A stretch of DNA of 39,860 nt from Oscillospiraceae bacterium (GCA_015068085.1 SVLF01000002.1:1-39860); one strand, 5' to 3'; numbered from the stretch's first letter, positions 1 through 7,586 are shown. Program-made: numbers and translations. The notes: generated by a model not told the origin, from the letters alone.

Positions 1-344
1 GTTGCGCCTTCCTTTTCCAGCTTTGATTCATCCGCTCCGCTTGCAGCAAAGGACATTGCGCCGGAAATCATTGCCGCGCCTTCGTAGATGCGAGTTACCC
101 AACCGCCTTCCTGGTCGACTTCGATGAACGGATATATGCCTGTATTACGGTATGTATGCTCACGAAGCTCGCTGTTAAGCTTGCAGAGCATATCAAGCGA
201 TACACAGTTATTCGCATTTAAAGTAAAGTTTCCGATGTAATACTTTTCGCAAAATTTCACATACTCTTCCGGCAGGCTGTTATCGGGAATACCAACCATA
301 AACAGCTGACCGATCTTTCTTTTTAATTCTTCGTTCATTTTCAT
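1..344 (-). CDS. Glycoside hydrolase family 3 N-terminal region, NagZ-like (partial)
   Basis: Only the first ~114 codons are present; the gene runs off the left edge. The start is the ATG at 344, with GGAGG at 354-358 nine bases upstream; a second in-frame ATG two codons later is too far from this site. The protein opens MKMNEELKRKIGQLFMVGI with no signal peptide, so it is probably cytoplasmic. The segment FIEVDQEGGWVTRI matches the GH3 strand that carries the D-Q-E-G-G motif in beta-N-acetylglucosaminidases of the NagZ type. NagZ-like enzymes remove GlcNAc from GlcNAc-(anhydro)MurNAc fragments. A MurNAc-type kinase and MurQ lie about 5 kb away, which suggests muropeptide salvage. The catalytic His/Asp part is off the window, so the substrate is inferred. 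A GH3 beta-glucosidase is the alternative. Confidence 0.8.
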   Translation of the reverse strand, partial: MKMNEELKRKIGQLFMVGIPDNSLPEEYVKFCEKYYIGNFTLNANNCVSLDMLCKLNSELREHTYRNTGIYPFIEVDQEGGWVTRIYEGAAMISGAMSFAASGADESKLEKEGA

Positions 345-542
345 ATTGATTATCCTCCAAGTATTCTGTTTAAATTATATCATTATGGTCTTATGTATTA
401 CTATAAGATTATTGAACTAAAACTTAAATTTTTTAAACCAACTTAAAGATTTGTAAATTTATATTTTGACATTTATTACAGTATTTGCTATACTTAGCAT
501 ATTATAGGACTTTATTTTTTTGACTAAAGAAAGGAGCTTCTC
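345..542. promoter_or_regulatory. Divergent GH3/AraC intergenic region
   Basis: This AT-rich region separates the GH3 gene (minus) from the AraC gene (plus). For the minus strand a TATAAT lies at 374-379, but no good -35 is found 17 bp upstream, as expected of an activator-dependent promoter. The plus-strand promoter is listed separately. The AraC protein is the likely controller of the GH3 gene. Confidence 0.45.
466..494 (+). promoter_or_regulatory. Sigma-A promoter of first AraC gene
   Basis: TTGACA (466-471), a 17-bp spacer, and TATACT (489-494) preceded by TGC, which makes an extended -10. Transcription should start near 501, about 40 nt upstream of the ATG. The consensus match is very good. 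Confidence 0.75.
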
Positions 543-1457
543 ATGAACACCGATAACACCAAAGAGCATATTTATTACGATGAAAACCCTTTACTTGCCC
601 GAAACCGCGCAGCAGTATTTTCATACAGCCATGACGCAGAGCATCCGCTTTTCTGGATTCACTACTCTCACCGTCAGCTCGTTGCCCAACACACATCAAT
701 ACACAAAAATGAAGACTGGTGCTCGATGTTTGTCTTTCTTTCCGGAAATATCAGCTTTCTCATTGACAACCATATGTATACCCCGAACTTTGGTGACGCA
801 ATAATTTTGCACGACCACGAAAACTACACTTCCATCTTCCCCGAAGTATCAAACTTAGACTACTATCAGTTTTATTTTCCTCAGGAATTTTTTGGAAAAG
901 CAAAAACCGGAGACCTGTTTATAAAGCCGTTTTATGACAGAAAGGCATCTGAAAAAAACCTCATTTCGCCAAGTGAAGAAAATCGGATGAAGTTGATAGA
1001 ACATTTGAAATCACTTGATGCAATATGCAAGTCCGGCAGCGAGCGCGGAGATATCCTGATGTATTCACACGTAATTCAGATCATGGAGATATATCACTCT
1101 GCCTTTACAGCCCAACCAAAGGCTTCCGAGGATACAAAAATCCCAAACAAGCTTAACAAGGCGATAATCTATATCCACAACAACTTCACAACGCTTGAAG
1201 GCGTGAGCGAGGTTGCAAGGATGTGCAATGTGTCCAACGCGTATCTGGCAAGAATTTTTAAAGCTCACTTGTCCTGCACGCCGAATGAATATATAACATT
1301 CCTGCGTATTTCACACGCAAAGTATCTTCTTTCAACAGGCGAGAGCATCACCGATACCTGCTACAAATCAGGCTTTAACAATTACACATACTTCATTTCA
1401 AAATTCAAGCAGATAACCGGAACCACTCCATCAAAGTTTAATAAGAAAGAAAAGTAA
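543..1457 (+). CDS. AraC-family transcriptional regulator
   Basis: A 304-aa protein with an N-terminal cupin-like ligand domain (about residues 20-130) and a C-terminal pair of helix-turn-helix motifs (about 205-300). The end of the second motif reads TCYKSGFNNYTYFISKFKQ followed by GTTPSKF, the usual AraC signature. The start ATG has AAAGGAG seven bases upstream and follows a strong promoter. It is divergent from the GH3 gene, so it probably activates that gene in response to a sugar. A 15-bp-stem terminator follows directly, so the gene is monocistronic. The inducer cannot be read from the sequence. Confidence 0.9.
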   Translation: MNTDNTKEHIYYDENPLLARNRAAVFSYSHDAEHPLFWIHYSHRQLVAQHTSIHKNEDWCSMFVFLSGNISFLIDNHMYTPNFGDAIILHDHENYTSIFPEVSNLDYYQFYFPQEFFGKAKTGDLFIKPFYDRKASEKNLISPSEENRMKLIEHLKSLDAICKSGSERGDILMYSHVIQIMEIYHSAFTAQPKASEDTKIPNKLNKAIIYIHNNFTTLEGVSEVARMCNVSNAYLARIFKAHLSCTPNEYITFLRISHAKYLLSTGESITDTCYKSGFNNYTYFISKFKQITGTTPSKFNKKEK

Positions 1458-1470
1458 ACAGATTTTACAA

Positions 1471-1520
1471 TTAATCAGGAATTGTAAGATATTACCTCAC
1501 AATTCCTGATTAAATATTTT
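1471..1520 (+). terminator. Rho-independent terminator after AraC gene
   Basis: A perfect 15-bp inverted repeat (1471-1485 with 1499-1513) is followed by ATATTTTTT on the plus strand. It lies between the convergent AraC and SDR genes and may also slow minus-strand transcription. Confidence 0.85.
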
Positions 1521-1525
1521 TTAAG

Positions 1526-2299
1526 TTATCGTATCACCGGATAGAGCTGAATCATATTGCCGCCGTCAACCGTAAGCTCTGCGCCGGTTGTATTTCTTGC
1601 ATGTTCGGCAAAATACCAGACAGCATCGGCAATGTCACTGCCAACTGCAACATCGCCGAGAGGCGTGAAACGAGATGGTACATTCTCATAAAACTCAGGA
1701 TTTTTCTCCCATCGGTCTGTTTTTATCATACCCGGAAGAACAGCATTAACCCGGATATTGTACTTACCAAAATCCAGCGCCATTCCTCGCATCATGCCGA
1801 GCTGCCCGCTCTTGGATGCAGAGTATGCAATTCTTCCCGGAATTGCCCGATATGCAGTGTTGGAATTTACAAATATGATATTTCCGCCGCCATTTTTCAT
1901 CATACGCTTCACGGCATTTTCAGAAAGACAATAATTCCATATCATATTCGTATTTATTACACGAATAAAATCCTCCAGCGGATTCTTCAGCGGCTCAACA
2001 TCTACACCAAGATCAGCAGCATTAAGAATAAGAGTTTCGATAAAAATATCCTGTTTATCAAAATATTCAAACATTTCAATCACTGCATCTTCATTCACCG
2101 CTTTTTCATTAAAAAGCGGTGAAATTGTATGTCCTTTTACTTTTGCATCCGGAAATTTCTTTGTATATTCGCTTTCTGCAGCAAGAACACGAGCTTCACT
2201 TCTTCCCGTGAAAATTACATTCTTCCCTTCTGACAGAAATTTTTCAACAATTGCGGCACCGGTGTTGATGCAAGCACCGGTAACAAGAGTATAATTCAT
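1526..2299 (-). CDS. Short-chain dehydrogenase/reductase (SDR)
   Basis: A 257-aa NAD(P)-dependent oxidoreductase of the classical SDR fold. It shows the nucleotide-binding TGACINTG (7-14), the NAA motif near 93-95, Ser146, and the YxxxK pair Tyr159/Lys163. The C-terminal substrate loop includes NAVLPGMIKTDR. The longer reading frame begins 27 codons upstream, but only the ATG at 2299 has a ribosome site (GGAAG) and the proper N-terminal beta strand. It is the last gene of a four-gene operon (hydrolase, dehydratase, cupin, SDR), with one base between it and the cupin stop. In that setting it probably oxidises or reduces a sugar or sugar-acid intermediate. The exact substrate is unknown. Confidence 0.88.
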   Translation of the reverse strand: MNYTLVTGACINTGAAIVEKFLSEGKNVIFTGRSEARVLAAESEYTKKFPDAKVKGHTISPLFNEKAVNEDAVIEMFEYFDKQDIFIETLILNAADLGVDVEPLKNPLEDFIRVINTNMIWNYCLSENAVKRMMKNGGGNIIFVNSNTAYRAIPGRIAYSASKSGQLGMMRGMALDFGKYNIRVNAVLPGMIKTDRWEKNPEFYENVPSRFTPLGDVAVGSDIADAVWYFAEHARNTTGAELTVDGGNMIQLYPVIR

Positions 2300-2300
2300 A

Positions 2301-2657
2301 TCAAACTTCCTTTTCTGCGATTTTATATTCGCTGTTTTCTTTGCCTGTTTCAATATTTTCAACAATAAGAACCTTTGCATCTTTACTAAGAGCTATTGCA
2401 TGCCAAACGGCTTTTTTTACATTATAAATTTTATTCTTTTCCATCTTGTATCTTTTTTTATCGGATACGAGAATTGCTTCACCTTCAAGAATAACAAAAA
2501 CCTCATCGGTAAGCATATGCCGCTCAAGTAAATTGAGATTTTTTTCCTCAAAACGTTCTGAATAATTTATCATTGCCACGCGCCATGCGCCGTAGCTCAT
2601 AACCCGAGAATACCCTTCTCCGGTATATTCAAGAATTTCTATTCCGTCATTTATCAT
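2301..2657 (-). CDS. Small cupin-domain protein
   Basis: A 118-aa single-domain cupin. The first motif region reads ERHMLTDEVFVILEGEA and the second is NVKKAVWHAIAL, so some of the usual metal ligands (His, Glu, His) can be seen. Similar small cupins in sugar operons bind or isomerise sugar acids or act as small-molecule sensors. It lies between the dehydratase (15-base gap) and the SDR (one-base gap), so it is translated in the same operon and probably handles an intermediate of the same pathway. No specific activity can be assigned. Confidence 0.75.
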   Translation of the reverse strand: MINDGIEILEYTGEGYSRVMSYGAWRVAMINYSERFEEKNLNLLERHMLTDEVFVILEGEAILVSDKKRYKMEKNKIYNVKKAVWHAIALSKDAKVLIVENIETGKENSEYKIAEKEV

Positions 2658-2672
2658 AGGTCCTTCCCCTCA

Positions 2673-3833
2673 TCAAAAATAGAATTCGCTTTTTGCCGGA
2701 CGTATATCGGTAAGAGCACCTGTATAATGCCGTAGCGTATGTACCTGATACGGGTGCTTAAGGCATTCTTCTTCGTTGATCTCGATACCAAGCCCCGGCT
2801 TATCCGGAATAGTAATATATCCATCTTCATATTTTAAAGATTCATTTGTTACATCAGCTCTCCAATCAACATCCGAATACATTATTTCAAGAATTTCAAA
2901 ATTCGGACACGTTGCCGCAAGCTGCAGAGTTGCCGCATTAGCAACCGGGCCTGACGGATTATGCGGAGCAAACGGAATATAACGGCTTTCGGCTTCTGCC
3001 GCAATTTTCTTAAGCTCCATAATGCCACCGGCATGAGAGATATCCGGCTGTATGTAGTCTGCCGCCATCTTATCGAATAACGGTCTGTAATCCCATCGTG
3101 TATATAATCTTTCGCCGGCCGAAATCGCTACCGGCGATTTTGTTTTAACCTCTTTCAATGCATCAAGATTATCCGGCGGAACTGGTTCCTCGAAAAACAT
3201 GGGCTTAAACTGCTCAAGTTCTTTAGCTATTTTTACAGCCGTCGGAATGTTGAATCTGCCATGACCTTCGATAAGCAAATCAACTTTATTTCCACAAGCT
3301 TCACGAACAGCGGCAACGCAACGGAGTGCCTTATCAAGCTCTGCGTTGGATATGTTGAGATAGTTTTTCCCGAACGGATCCCATTTCATTGCGGTTACAC
3401 CGCGCTCCATAGCGATTTTTGCCTTTTCACCGAATTCCTCTGGCTCCTTTGCGCCGGCAAACCAGCCGTTAACATAAATTCTTACCTTATCATTTACCCT
3501 TCCGCCCAAAAGCTGATAAACAGGAACATTGAGACTTTTCCCCAAGATATCCCACAGAGCCATTTCAACGGCAGAAAGAGCTGACATCAGCACAGCTCCG
3601 CCACGCCAGTAAGCATCGCGATATATAGCGTGCCAATGCTTTTCAATCTCAAAAGGATTTTTGCCAACGAGGTATTCTTTGATATGCTCAAGTGCTCCTA
3701 AAAGAGATTTTTCTTTATACTCTAAGGTCGCTTCTCCTACGCCGCTTACGCCCTCATCAGTATATACCTTTACGAACACCCAGTTGGTACGGAAACAATC
3801 AACAACAAACGGTTTTACATCAATTACTTTCAT
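2673..3833 (-). CDS. Acid-sugar dehydratase, mandelate racemase/enolase superfamily (galactonate dehydratase-like)
   Basis: A 386-aa enolase-superfamily enzyme with an N-terminal capping domain (about 1-115) and a (beta/alpha)8 barrel. Candidate active-site residues are Lys150 (MKWDP), Glu189/His191 (EGHGR), Glu215 (EEP), Glu241 (AGE), His291 (APHNPSG) and Glu316. The spacings 26, 26, 50 and 25 are those of D-galactonate dehydratase, in which metal ligands and catalytic His/Glu occupy the same places. The first metal ligand is Glu here, not the usual Asp. The enzyme should abstract a proton alpha to a carboxylate and remove water from an aldonate. It overlaps the upstream hydrolase gene by ATGA, so the two are translationally coupled. 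The substrate is not determined. Confidence 0.85.
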   Translation of the reverse strand: MKVIDVKPFVVDCFRTNWVFVKVYTDEGVSGVGEATLEYKEKSLLGALEHIKEYLVGKNPFEIEKHWHAIYRDAYWRGGAVLMSALSAVEMALWDILGKSLNVPVYQLLGGRVNDKVRIYVNGWFAGAKEPEEFGEKAKIAMERGVTAMKWDPFGKNYLNISNAELDKALRCVAAVREACGNKVDLLIEGHGRFNIPTAVKIAKELEQFKPMFFEEPVPPDNLDALKEVKTKSPVAISAGERLYTRWDYRPLFDKMAADYIQPDISHAGGIMELKKIAAEAESRYIPFAPHNPSGPVANAATLQLAATCPNFEILEIMYSDVDWRADVTNESLKYEDGYITIPDKPGLGIEINEEECLKHPYQVHTLRHYTGALTDIRPAKSEFYF

Positions 3834-4507
3834 CTTAATTCTATCTCCTTATATATTTCAGGTATTATCTTTTTTTCGTATTCGAATTTATTCATATCCA
3901 TATCATCAAAAAGTCCGCAATGAACCGGAACAGCAATAGCCGGATTTATTCGTTCGCAAAAGACCTTTGCATCTGCCATATTCATATTATTCCCGACGCC
4001 GTTTATCGGAAGGAAAACTGCGTGAATATCATCCGGAATATCTTTAAAAACACGCTCATTATACAGGGTATCACCCGTAAAATAATACTTCTTATCTCCG
4101 TAGGTCACAATAACGCCTATTGCATATTCATCACTGTGCTCTGCCGCTACCGCCGTGAATTTTATTCCGTTCTGCGTCCACGTTGTTCCGCGGTTGAATA
4201 AAACGAAATTGTTTTTACCGCCAAAGCTTCTTACGTCTTTCCATACAGAATACGGAGAAACGACAGTCACCGAAGTATCAGCGCCAATAAACCGTTCTAC
4301 AGTTTCCGGATCGTAATGATCAAGATGGTTATGTGTGAAAATCATTATATCCGGTCTGATGTCAAACAAATAATCAGGAACGGTCTTTCGTCTGTGCTTC
4401 TGAGGATTTGATTTTCCAACACTGTCAGACAGATACGGATCTACCATAATCACAGTATTTTCATTTTCAAGAAGCATGCCGGCTTGTCCGAGCCACGTTA
4501 TTTTCAT
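3830..4507 (-). CDS. Metallo-beta-lactamase-fold hydrolase (UlaG-like)
   Basis: A 225-aa protein of the metallo-beta-lactamase fold. It shows THNHLDH (residues 58-64, the HxHxDH metal motif), FTGDT and the late VHCG histidine. Length and the opening KITWLGQAG match the UlaG/UPF0173 group, whose known member opens the lactone ring of L-ascorbate 6-phosphate. As first gene of the acid-sugar operon, it could hydrolyse a sugar lactone to the acid used by the dehydratase. AAGGAGGG precedes the ATG at good spacing. The lactonase role is inferred from family and context. Confidence 0.8.
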   Translation of the reverse strand: MKITWLGQAGMLLENENTVIMVDPYLSDSVGKSNPQKHRRKTVPDYLFDIRPDIMIFTHNHLDHYDPETVERFIGADTSVTVVSPYSVWKDVRSFGGKNNFVLFNRGTTWTQNGIKFTAVAAEHSDEYAIGVIVTYGDKKYYFTGDTLYNERVFKDIPDDIHAVFLPINGVGNNMNMADAKVFCERINPAIAVPVHCGLFDDMDMNKFEYEKKIIPEIYKEIELR

Positions 4508-4521
4508 ACTCTCATCCCTCC

Positions 4522-4572
4522 TTGACTTTTTGCCAATCCCATTTTATAATATATATCACTGAAATAATACAA
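4522..4572. promoter_or_regulatory. Overlapping divergent promoters (hydrolase operon / second AraC)
   Basis: Plus strand: TTGACT (4522-4527), 17 bp, TATAAT (4545-4550), reading toward the AraC gene at 4621. Minus strand: TTGTAT (complement of 4567-4572), 18 bp, TATAAA (complement of 4543-4548), reading toward the hydrolase operon. The two -10 boxes overlap, so both directions cannot be occupied at once. A partly symmetric stretch around TATCGATA (near 4580) could be a regulator site. Confidence 0.6.
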
Positions 4573-4620
4573 TATTCTTATCGATATTATTAGAAATCTT
4601 ATTGTTTTCAGGAGGTAATC

Positions 4621-5451
4621 ATGGAGATTCTTCTACCCGAAATTGTATCTGCAGGAATTTATAACACGGACATTGCCGTAAAGAACAAAGCTATGACAAA
4701 AAGCAGAAAAACAACTATGTTTGAAATTGAAATCCCAATGGAAGACGGAGGAATTTCATACATCGATTCATTGGAAAATCCAATACGTACCAACACCGTA
4801 ATATGTGCAAAGCCGGGTCAGACGCGCCACACAAAGCTCCCCTTTAAATGTTATTATATACATATGATACTCACAGGAGGAGAGCTTTCAAATACTTTGC
4901 TTCAGATTCCCGACTTTGTTCGTACTGACAACAGCGGAAAATACTACGAACTGTTCAAAAAAATAAGCAAATACTTCGGTTCCGGCTTAAAGGAGGACGA
5001 GATAATTCTGCACAGTACAGTTCTTGAACTGATACACACGCTTTATCATGATTCTGAAAAAATAAGATGGTTGCATAACGAAAAAAGCAATAACCGCAAG
5101 GTCATAGAGGGTATTATAGCTTACATAAAAGAAAATCTCACTTCAGATTTATCTCTGGATACAATTTCGAAAAAAGCAGGCTTCAGCCCAATTCACTTTC
5201 ACAACTGTTTTAAAGCATCAACAGGTAAAACACTTCGTGACTACGTTGAAGAACAGCGGATAAAAAAAGCTGTAAATATGCTGTGGTCAACAAATAATAC
5301 GCTGACTGAAATCGCCTATTTCTGCGGATTTTCTTCTCAAAGCTATTTCAGCTATGCATTTAAAAGAAAGATGGGGATGACACCGAGAGATTATGCTGTG
5401 AAAATTTTGAAACAGTATGACGAAACAGCGAACCACACCTCCCAGCGGTAG
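4621..5451 (+). CDS. AraC-family transcriptional regulator
   Basis: A 276-aa protein. The N-terminal ~140 residues form a probable ligand-binding domain of low similarity to known folds. The C-terminal ~100 residues hold two helix-turn-helix motifs, including LDTISKKAGFSPIHFHNCFK and IAYFCGFSSQSYFSYAFKR with GMTPRDY. AGGAGG precedes the ATG with ideal spacing. It is divergent from the four-gene acid-sugar operon and shares overlapping promoters with it, so it most likely controls that operon. It could also act on the downstream kinase-murQ pair, which has its own promoter. Confidence 0.9.
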   Translation: MEILLPEIVSAGIYNTDIAVKNKAMTKSRKTTMFEIEIPMEDGGISYIDSLENPIRTNTVICAKPGQTRHTKLPFKCYYIHMILTGGELSNTLLQIPDFVRTDNSGKYYELFKKISKYFGSGLKEDEIILHSTVLELIHTLYHDSEKIRWLHNEKSNNRKVIEGIIAYIKENLTSDLSLDTISKKAGFSPIHFHNCFKASTGKTLRDYVEEQRIKKAVNMLWSTNNTLTEIAYFCGFSSQSYFSYAFKRKMGMTPRDYAVKILKQYDETANHTSQR

Positions 5452-5453
5452 AG

Positions 5454-5533
5454 TTTATCACCATTATCACTTAACGGTAGATTGACAAGCGACAGTGTGG
5501 GCGGTATAATATTTTCGACAGGATGGTGATAAA
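5454..5533 (+). promoter_or_regulatory. Promoter and symmetric operator sites of XRE-kinase/murQ operon
   Basis: A near-consensus promoter is present: TTGACA (5482-5487), 17 bp, TATAAT (5505-5510). It is flanked by a perfect 11-bp inverted repeat, TTTATCACCAT (5454-5464) and ATGGTGATAAA (5523-5533). A further direct copy of TTATCAC lies at 5464-5470. The right arm spans the ribosome site and ends next to the start codon. The arrangement suggests a repressor binding both arms, probably the XRE domain of the kinase itself. Confidence 0.7.
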
Positions 5534-6640
5534 ATGGAGCTTGAAAAACTTTTCGCAAAAAACCTGAAGGTTCTCCGCAAAAAAAACAATATAACGCAAA
5601 AAGATCTTGCCGAGGCTTTGGGATGTTCAGAAAAAGCTGTCAGCAAATGGGAGTGCGGACTCAGCATTCCTGACATTGAGCTTCTTCTTTCCGTCTCAAA
5701 GTACCTTAAGACAAGCGTAGAGTCACTTTTTTCGGAAAATGACAAAACATACCTGCTCGGTATAGACGGAGGTGGAACAAAAACCGCACTTTTGCTTTGT
5801 GAATCTAACGGAGAACCACTACGCAAATCTTATGCCGATTGTTCAAACCCTATCGACATAGGAATAGATAAATCCACAAATATTTTAAAGCAAGCAATTT
5901 TTGATATTTGCGACGGTATTCCCTTCTCTTCAATCGTTTGTTTTGCAGGAATCGCAGGCAGTACATCCGGCGGTATACAGAAAGAGCTTAATGAATTTTT
6001 CTCATCATTCGGTTTTCTCGCTTTCAAAACCGATACGGACAACGCAAACATCATAGCTACCGGACTTGGTGACGGCGATGGTATAACACTTATTTTAGGA
6101 ACCGGAGTTTGCTCATTCCTGCAAAAAGACAAAAGGCATACACAAATCGCAGGAAGAGGATATTTTCTCGATAACGGAGGAAGCGGCTTTGATATTGGGC
6201 GAGATGCACTTATTGCTTACTACCGTGAAAGGGACGGCATCGGAAAACAAACAATGATAACTAAGCTTATATCCAATGACGGTTTTGATGATCTCCAACA
6301 GCTTCTCTTCCGCATATATGACGAAGGAAAGAAGTTTATCGCATCGTTTTCGCGCTATGTCTATATTGCGGCTGAAAAAGGTGATGATACCGCAAATGAA
6401 ATCATTAAGCTCAACATGAAAAATGCTGCGGGCTTCGTTCTTGCAAACGCCGGGAAACTGACTCAAAAAAGAATTCCGCTTGTTCTTGCCGGAGGACTTA
6501 CCAATGACCCTCTCACACTTTTTTACCTTAAAGAAGCACTTGGAACCACTTATAATTTTGATATAAAAATTCTTGATCGCGAACCTGTTTACGGTGCTGT
6601 TACTCTTGCAAAAGAATTATATGAGGAGAATGTAAAATGA
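5534..6640 (+). CDS. XRE DNA-binding domain fused to BadF-type sugar kinase (MurNAc/GlcNAc kinase-like)
   Basis: A 368-aa fusion. Residues 6-67 are an XRE helix-turn-helix (ITQKDLAEALGCSEKAVSKWE). Residues 73-365 are an ASKHA kinase of the BadF/BadG/BcrA/BcrD family, with phosphate motif LGIDGGGTKT (75-84), ILGTGV, DNGGSGFDIGR and LAGG. In Clostridium acetobutylicum the BadF-family MurK phosphorylates MurNAc and GlcNAc next to murQ; here the next gene is murQ with an ATGA overlap. The protein may therefore phosphorylate MurNAc and also regulate its own operon, like ROK-family NagC/kinase relatives but built from different families. The fusion is real in this sequence (no stop or frame break). 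The regulatory role is inferred. Confidence 0.85.
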   Translation: MELEKLFAKNLKVLRKKNNITQKDLAEALGCSEKAVSKWECGLSIPDIELLLSVSKYLKTSVESLFSENDKTYLLGIDGGGTKTALLLCESNGEPLRKSYADCSNPIDIGIDKSTNILKQAIFDICDGIPFSSIVCFAGIAGSTSGGIQKELNEFFSSFGFLAFKTDTDNANIIATGLGDGDGITLILGTGVCSFLQKDKRHTQIAGRGYFLDNGGSGFDIGRDALIAYYRERDGIGKQTMITKLISNDGFDDLQQLLFRIYDEGKKFIASFSRYVYIAAEKGDDTANEIIKLNMKNAAGFVLANAGKLTQKRIPLVLAGGLTNDPLTLFYLKEALGTTYNFDIKILDREPVYGAVTLAKELYEENVK

Positions 6641-7449
6641 ACAAAACAGAAATGCGAAACCCAAACACGATGAATATACACAAAGAATCCACCTCCGGAA
6701 TCCTTTCTCTTATTCAGGCAGAAAACCACAACGCCGTCAAGGCAATTGACGAAGCGCTGCCTCAAATTGAAAAAGCAGCAGATTGCATCGAAGAAGGTAT
6801 GCGTGCAGGAGGCAGGCTTATATATGTAGGTGCCGGAACATCCGGCCGTCTTGGAATAATCGACGCCGCGGAATGTCCGCCAACTTACGGTGTTTCCCCG
6901 GAAACGGTTGTTGGAATTATCGCCGGTGGACGCGAACGCGTTTTTTCAGCCGGTGAAAACGCAGAGGATATTGCCGACGCAGGTATTGAAGATCTGAAAG
7001 CACTGGGCCTTACACCAAATGACCGCATCGTAGGAATATCTGCAGCAGGAAATGCCGCATATGTCGCCGATGCCCTTGCTTACGCAAAGAGCGTAGGCTG
7101 TAAAACCATCGGCTTTTCCTGCAACTACGGCAGCAGACTTGATCTTGAGTCGGATATCTCTATCGTCACGGATACGGGACCTGAAGTTGTTATGGGCTCA
7201 ACACGCATGAAGGCAGGAGCTGCGCAAAAAATGGTTACAAGCATGCTTTCCACCTGTGTCATGATAAAGCTCGGACATGTATACGAAAATATGATGGTCA
7301 ACCTCAAGCCTTCTAATGAGAAACTAAAAAAGCGTGTTATCAATATCGTTTGCGACATTGTGAAATGCAATGAAGAAAAAGCAGTTGAACTTCTGGAAGC
7401 TAACAACTGGACGATAAAGGAAGTTATAAAGTCCCTCGGATTACATTAA
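6637..7449 (+). CDS. murQ: N-acetylmuramic acid 6-phosphate etherase
   Basis: A 270-aa SIS-domain enzyme that splits the D-lactyl ether of MurNAc 6-phosphate to give GlcNAc 6-phosphate and lactate. It shows VGAGTSGRLG (64-73), the active-site Glu79 in AAECPPT and Glu110 in ENAED, spaced 31 residues apart as Glu83/Glu114 are in E. coli MurQ, and GSTRMKAGAAQK. The C-terminal UBA-like helix bundle is present, but the protein ends about 25-30 residues short of the E. coli length. It overlaps the kinase gene by four bases, so kinase and etherase are co-translated. A strong terminator follows. Confidence 0.93.
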   Translation: MNKTEMRNPNTMNIHKESTSGILSLIQAENHNAVKAIDEALPQIEKAADCIEEGMRAGGRLIYVGAGTSGRLGIIDAAECPPTYGVSPETVVGIIAGGRERVFSAGENAEDIADAGIEDLKALGLTPNDRIVGISAAGNAAYVADALAYAKSVGCKTIGFSCNYGSRLDLESDISIVTDTGPEVVMGSTRMKAGAAQKMVTSMLSTCVMIKLGHVYENMMVNLKPSNEKLKKRVINIVCDIVKCNEEKAVELLEANNWTIKEVIKSLGLH

Positions 7450-7492
7450 AAGCGAATATTAACAGGCAAATTGAGAAAAGATAATAACAGAC

Positions 7493-7522
7493 AAAAAAGA
7501 CAAGCATAAGCTTGTCTTTTTT
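7493..7522 (+). terminator. Rho-independent terminator after murQ
   Basis: Stem AAAAAAGACAAGC (7493-7505), loop ATAA, matching arm 7510-7522 ending in six T. It closes the kinase-murQ operon. Confidence 0.9.
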
Positions 7523-7554
7523 AATAAGCAGTAAAAAATGAGCAATAAATAATC

Positions 7555-7580
7555 AAAAAGCCGTCACAATTGTGACGGCT
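7555..7580 (-). terminator. Terminator of tRNA-Pro
   Basis: A perfect 22-bp palindrome (7559-7580; arms AGCCGTCACAA/TTGTGACGGCT) is followed on the minus strand by five T. It lies just downstream of the tRNA 3' end. Confidence 0.85.
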
Positions 7581-7586
7581 CTGAGA

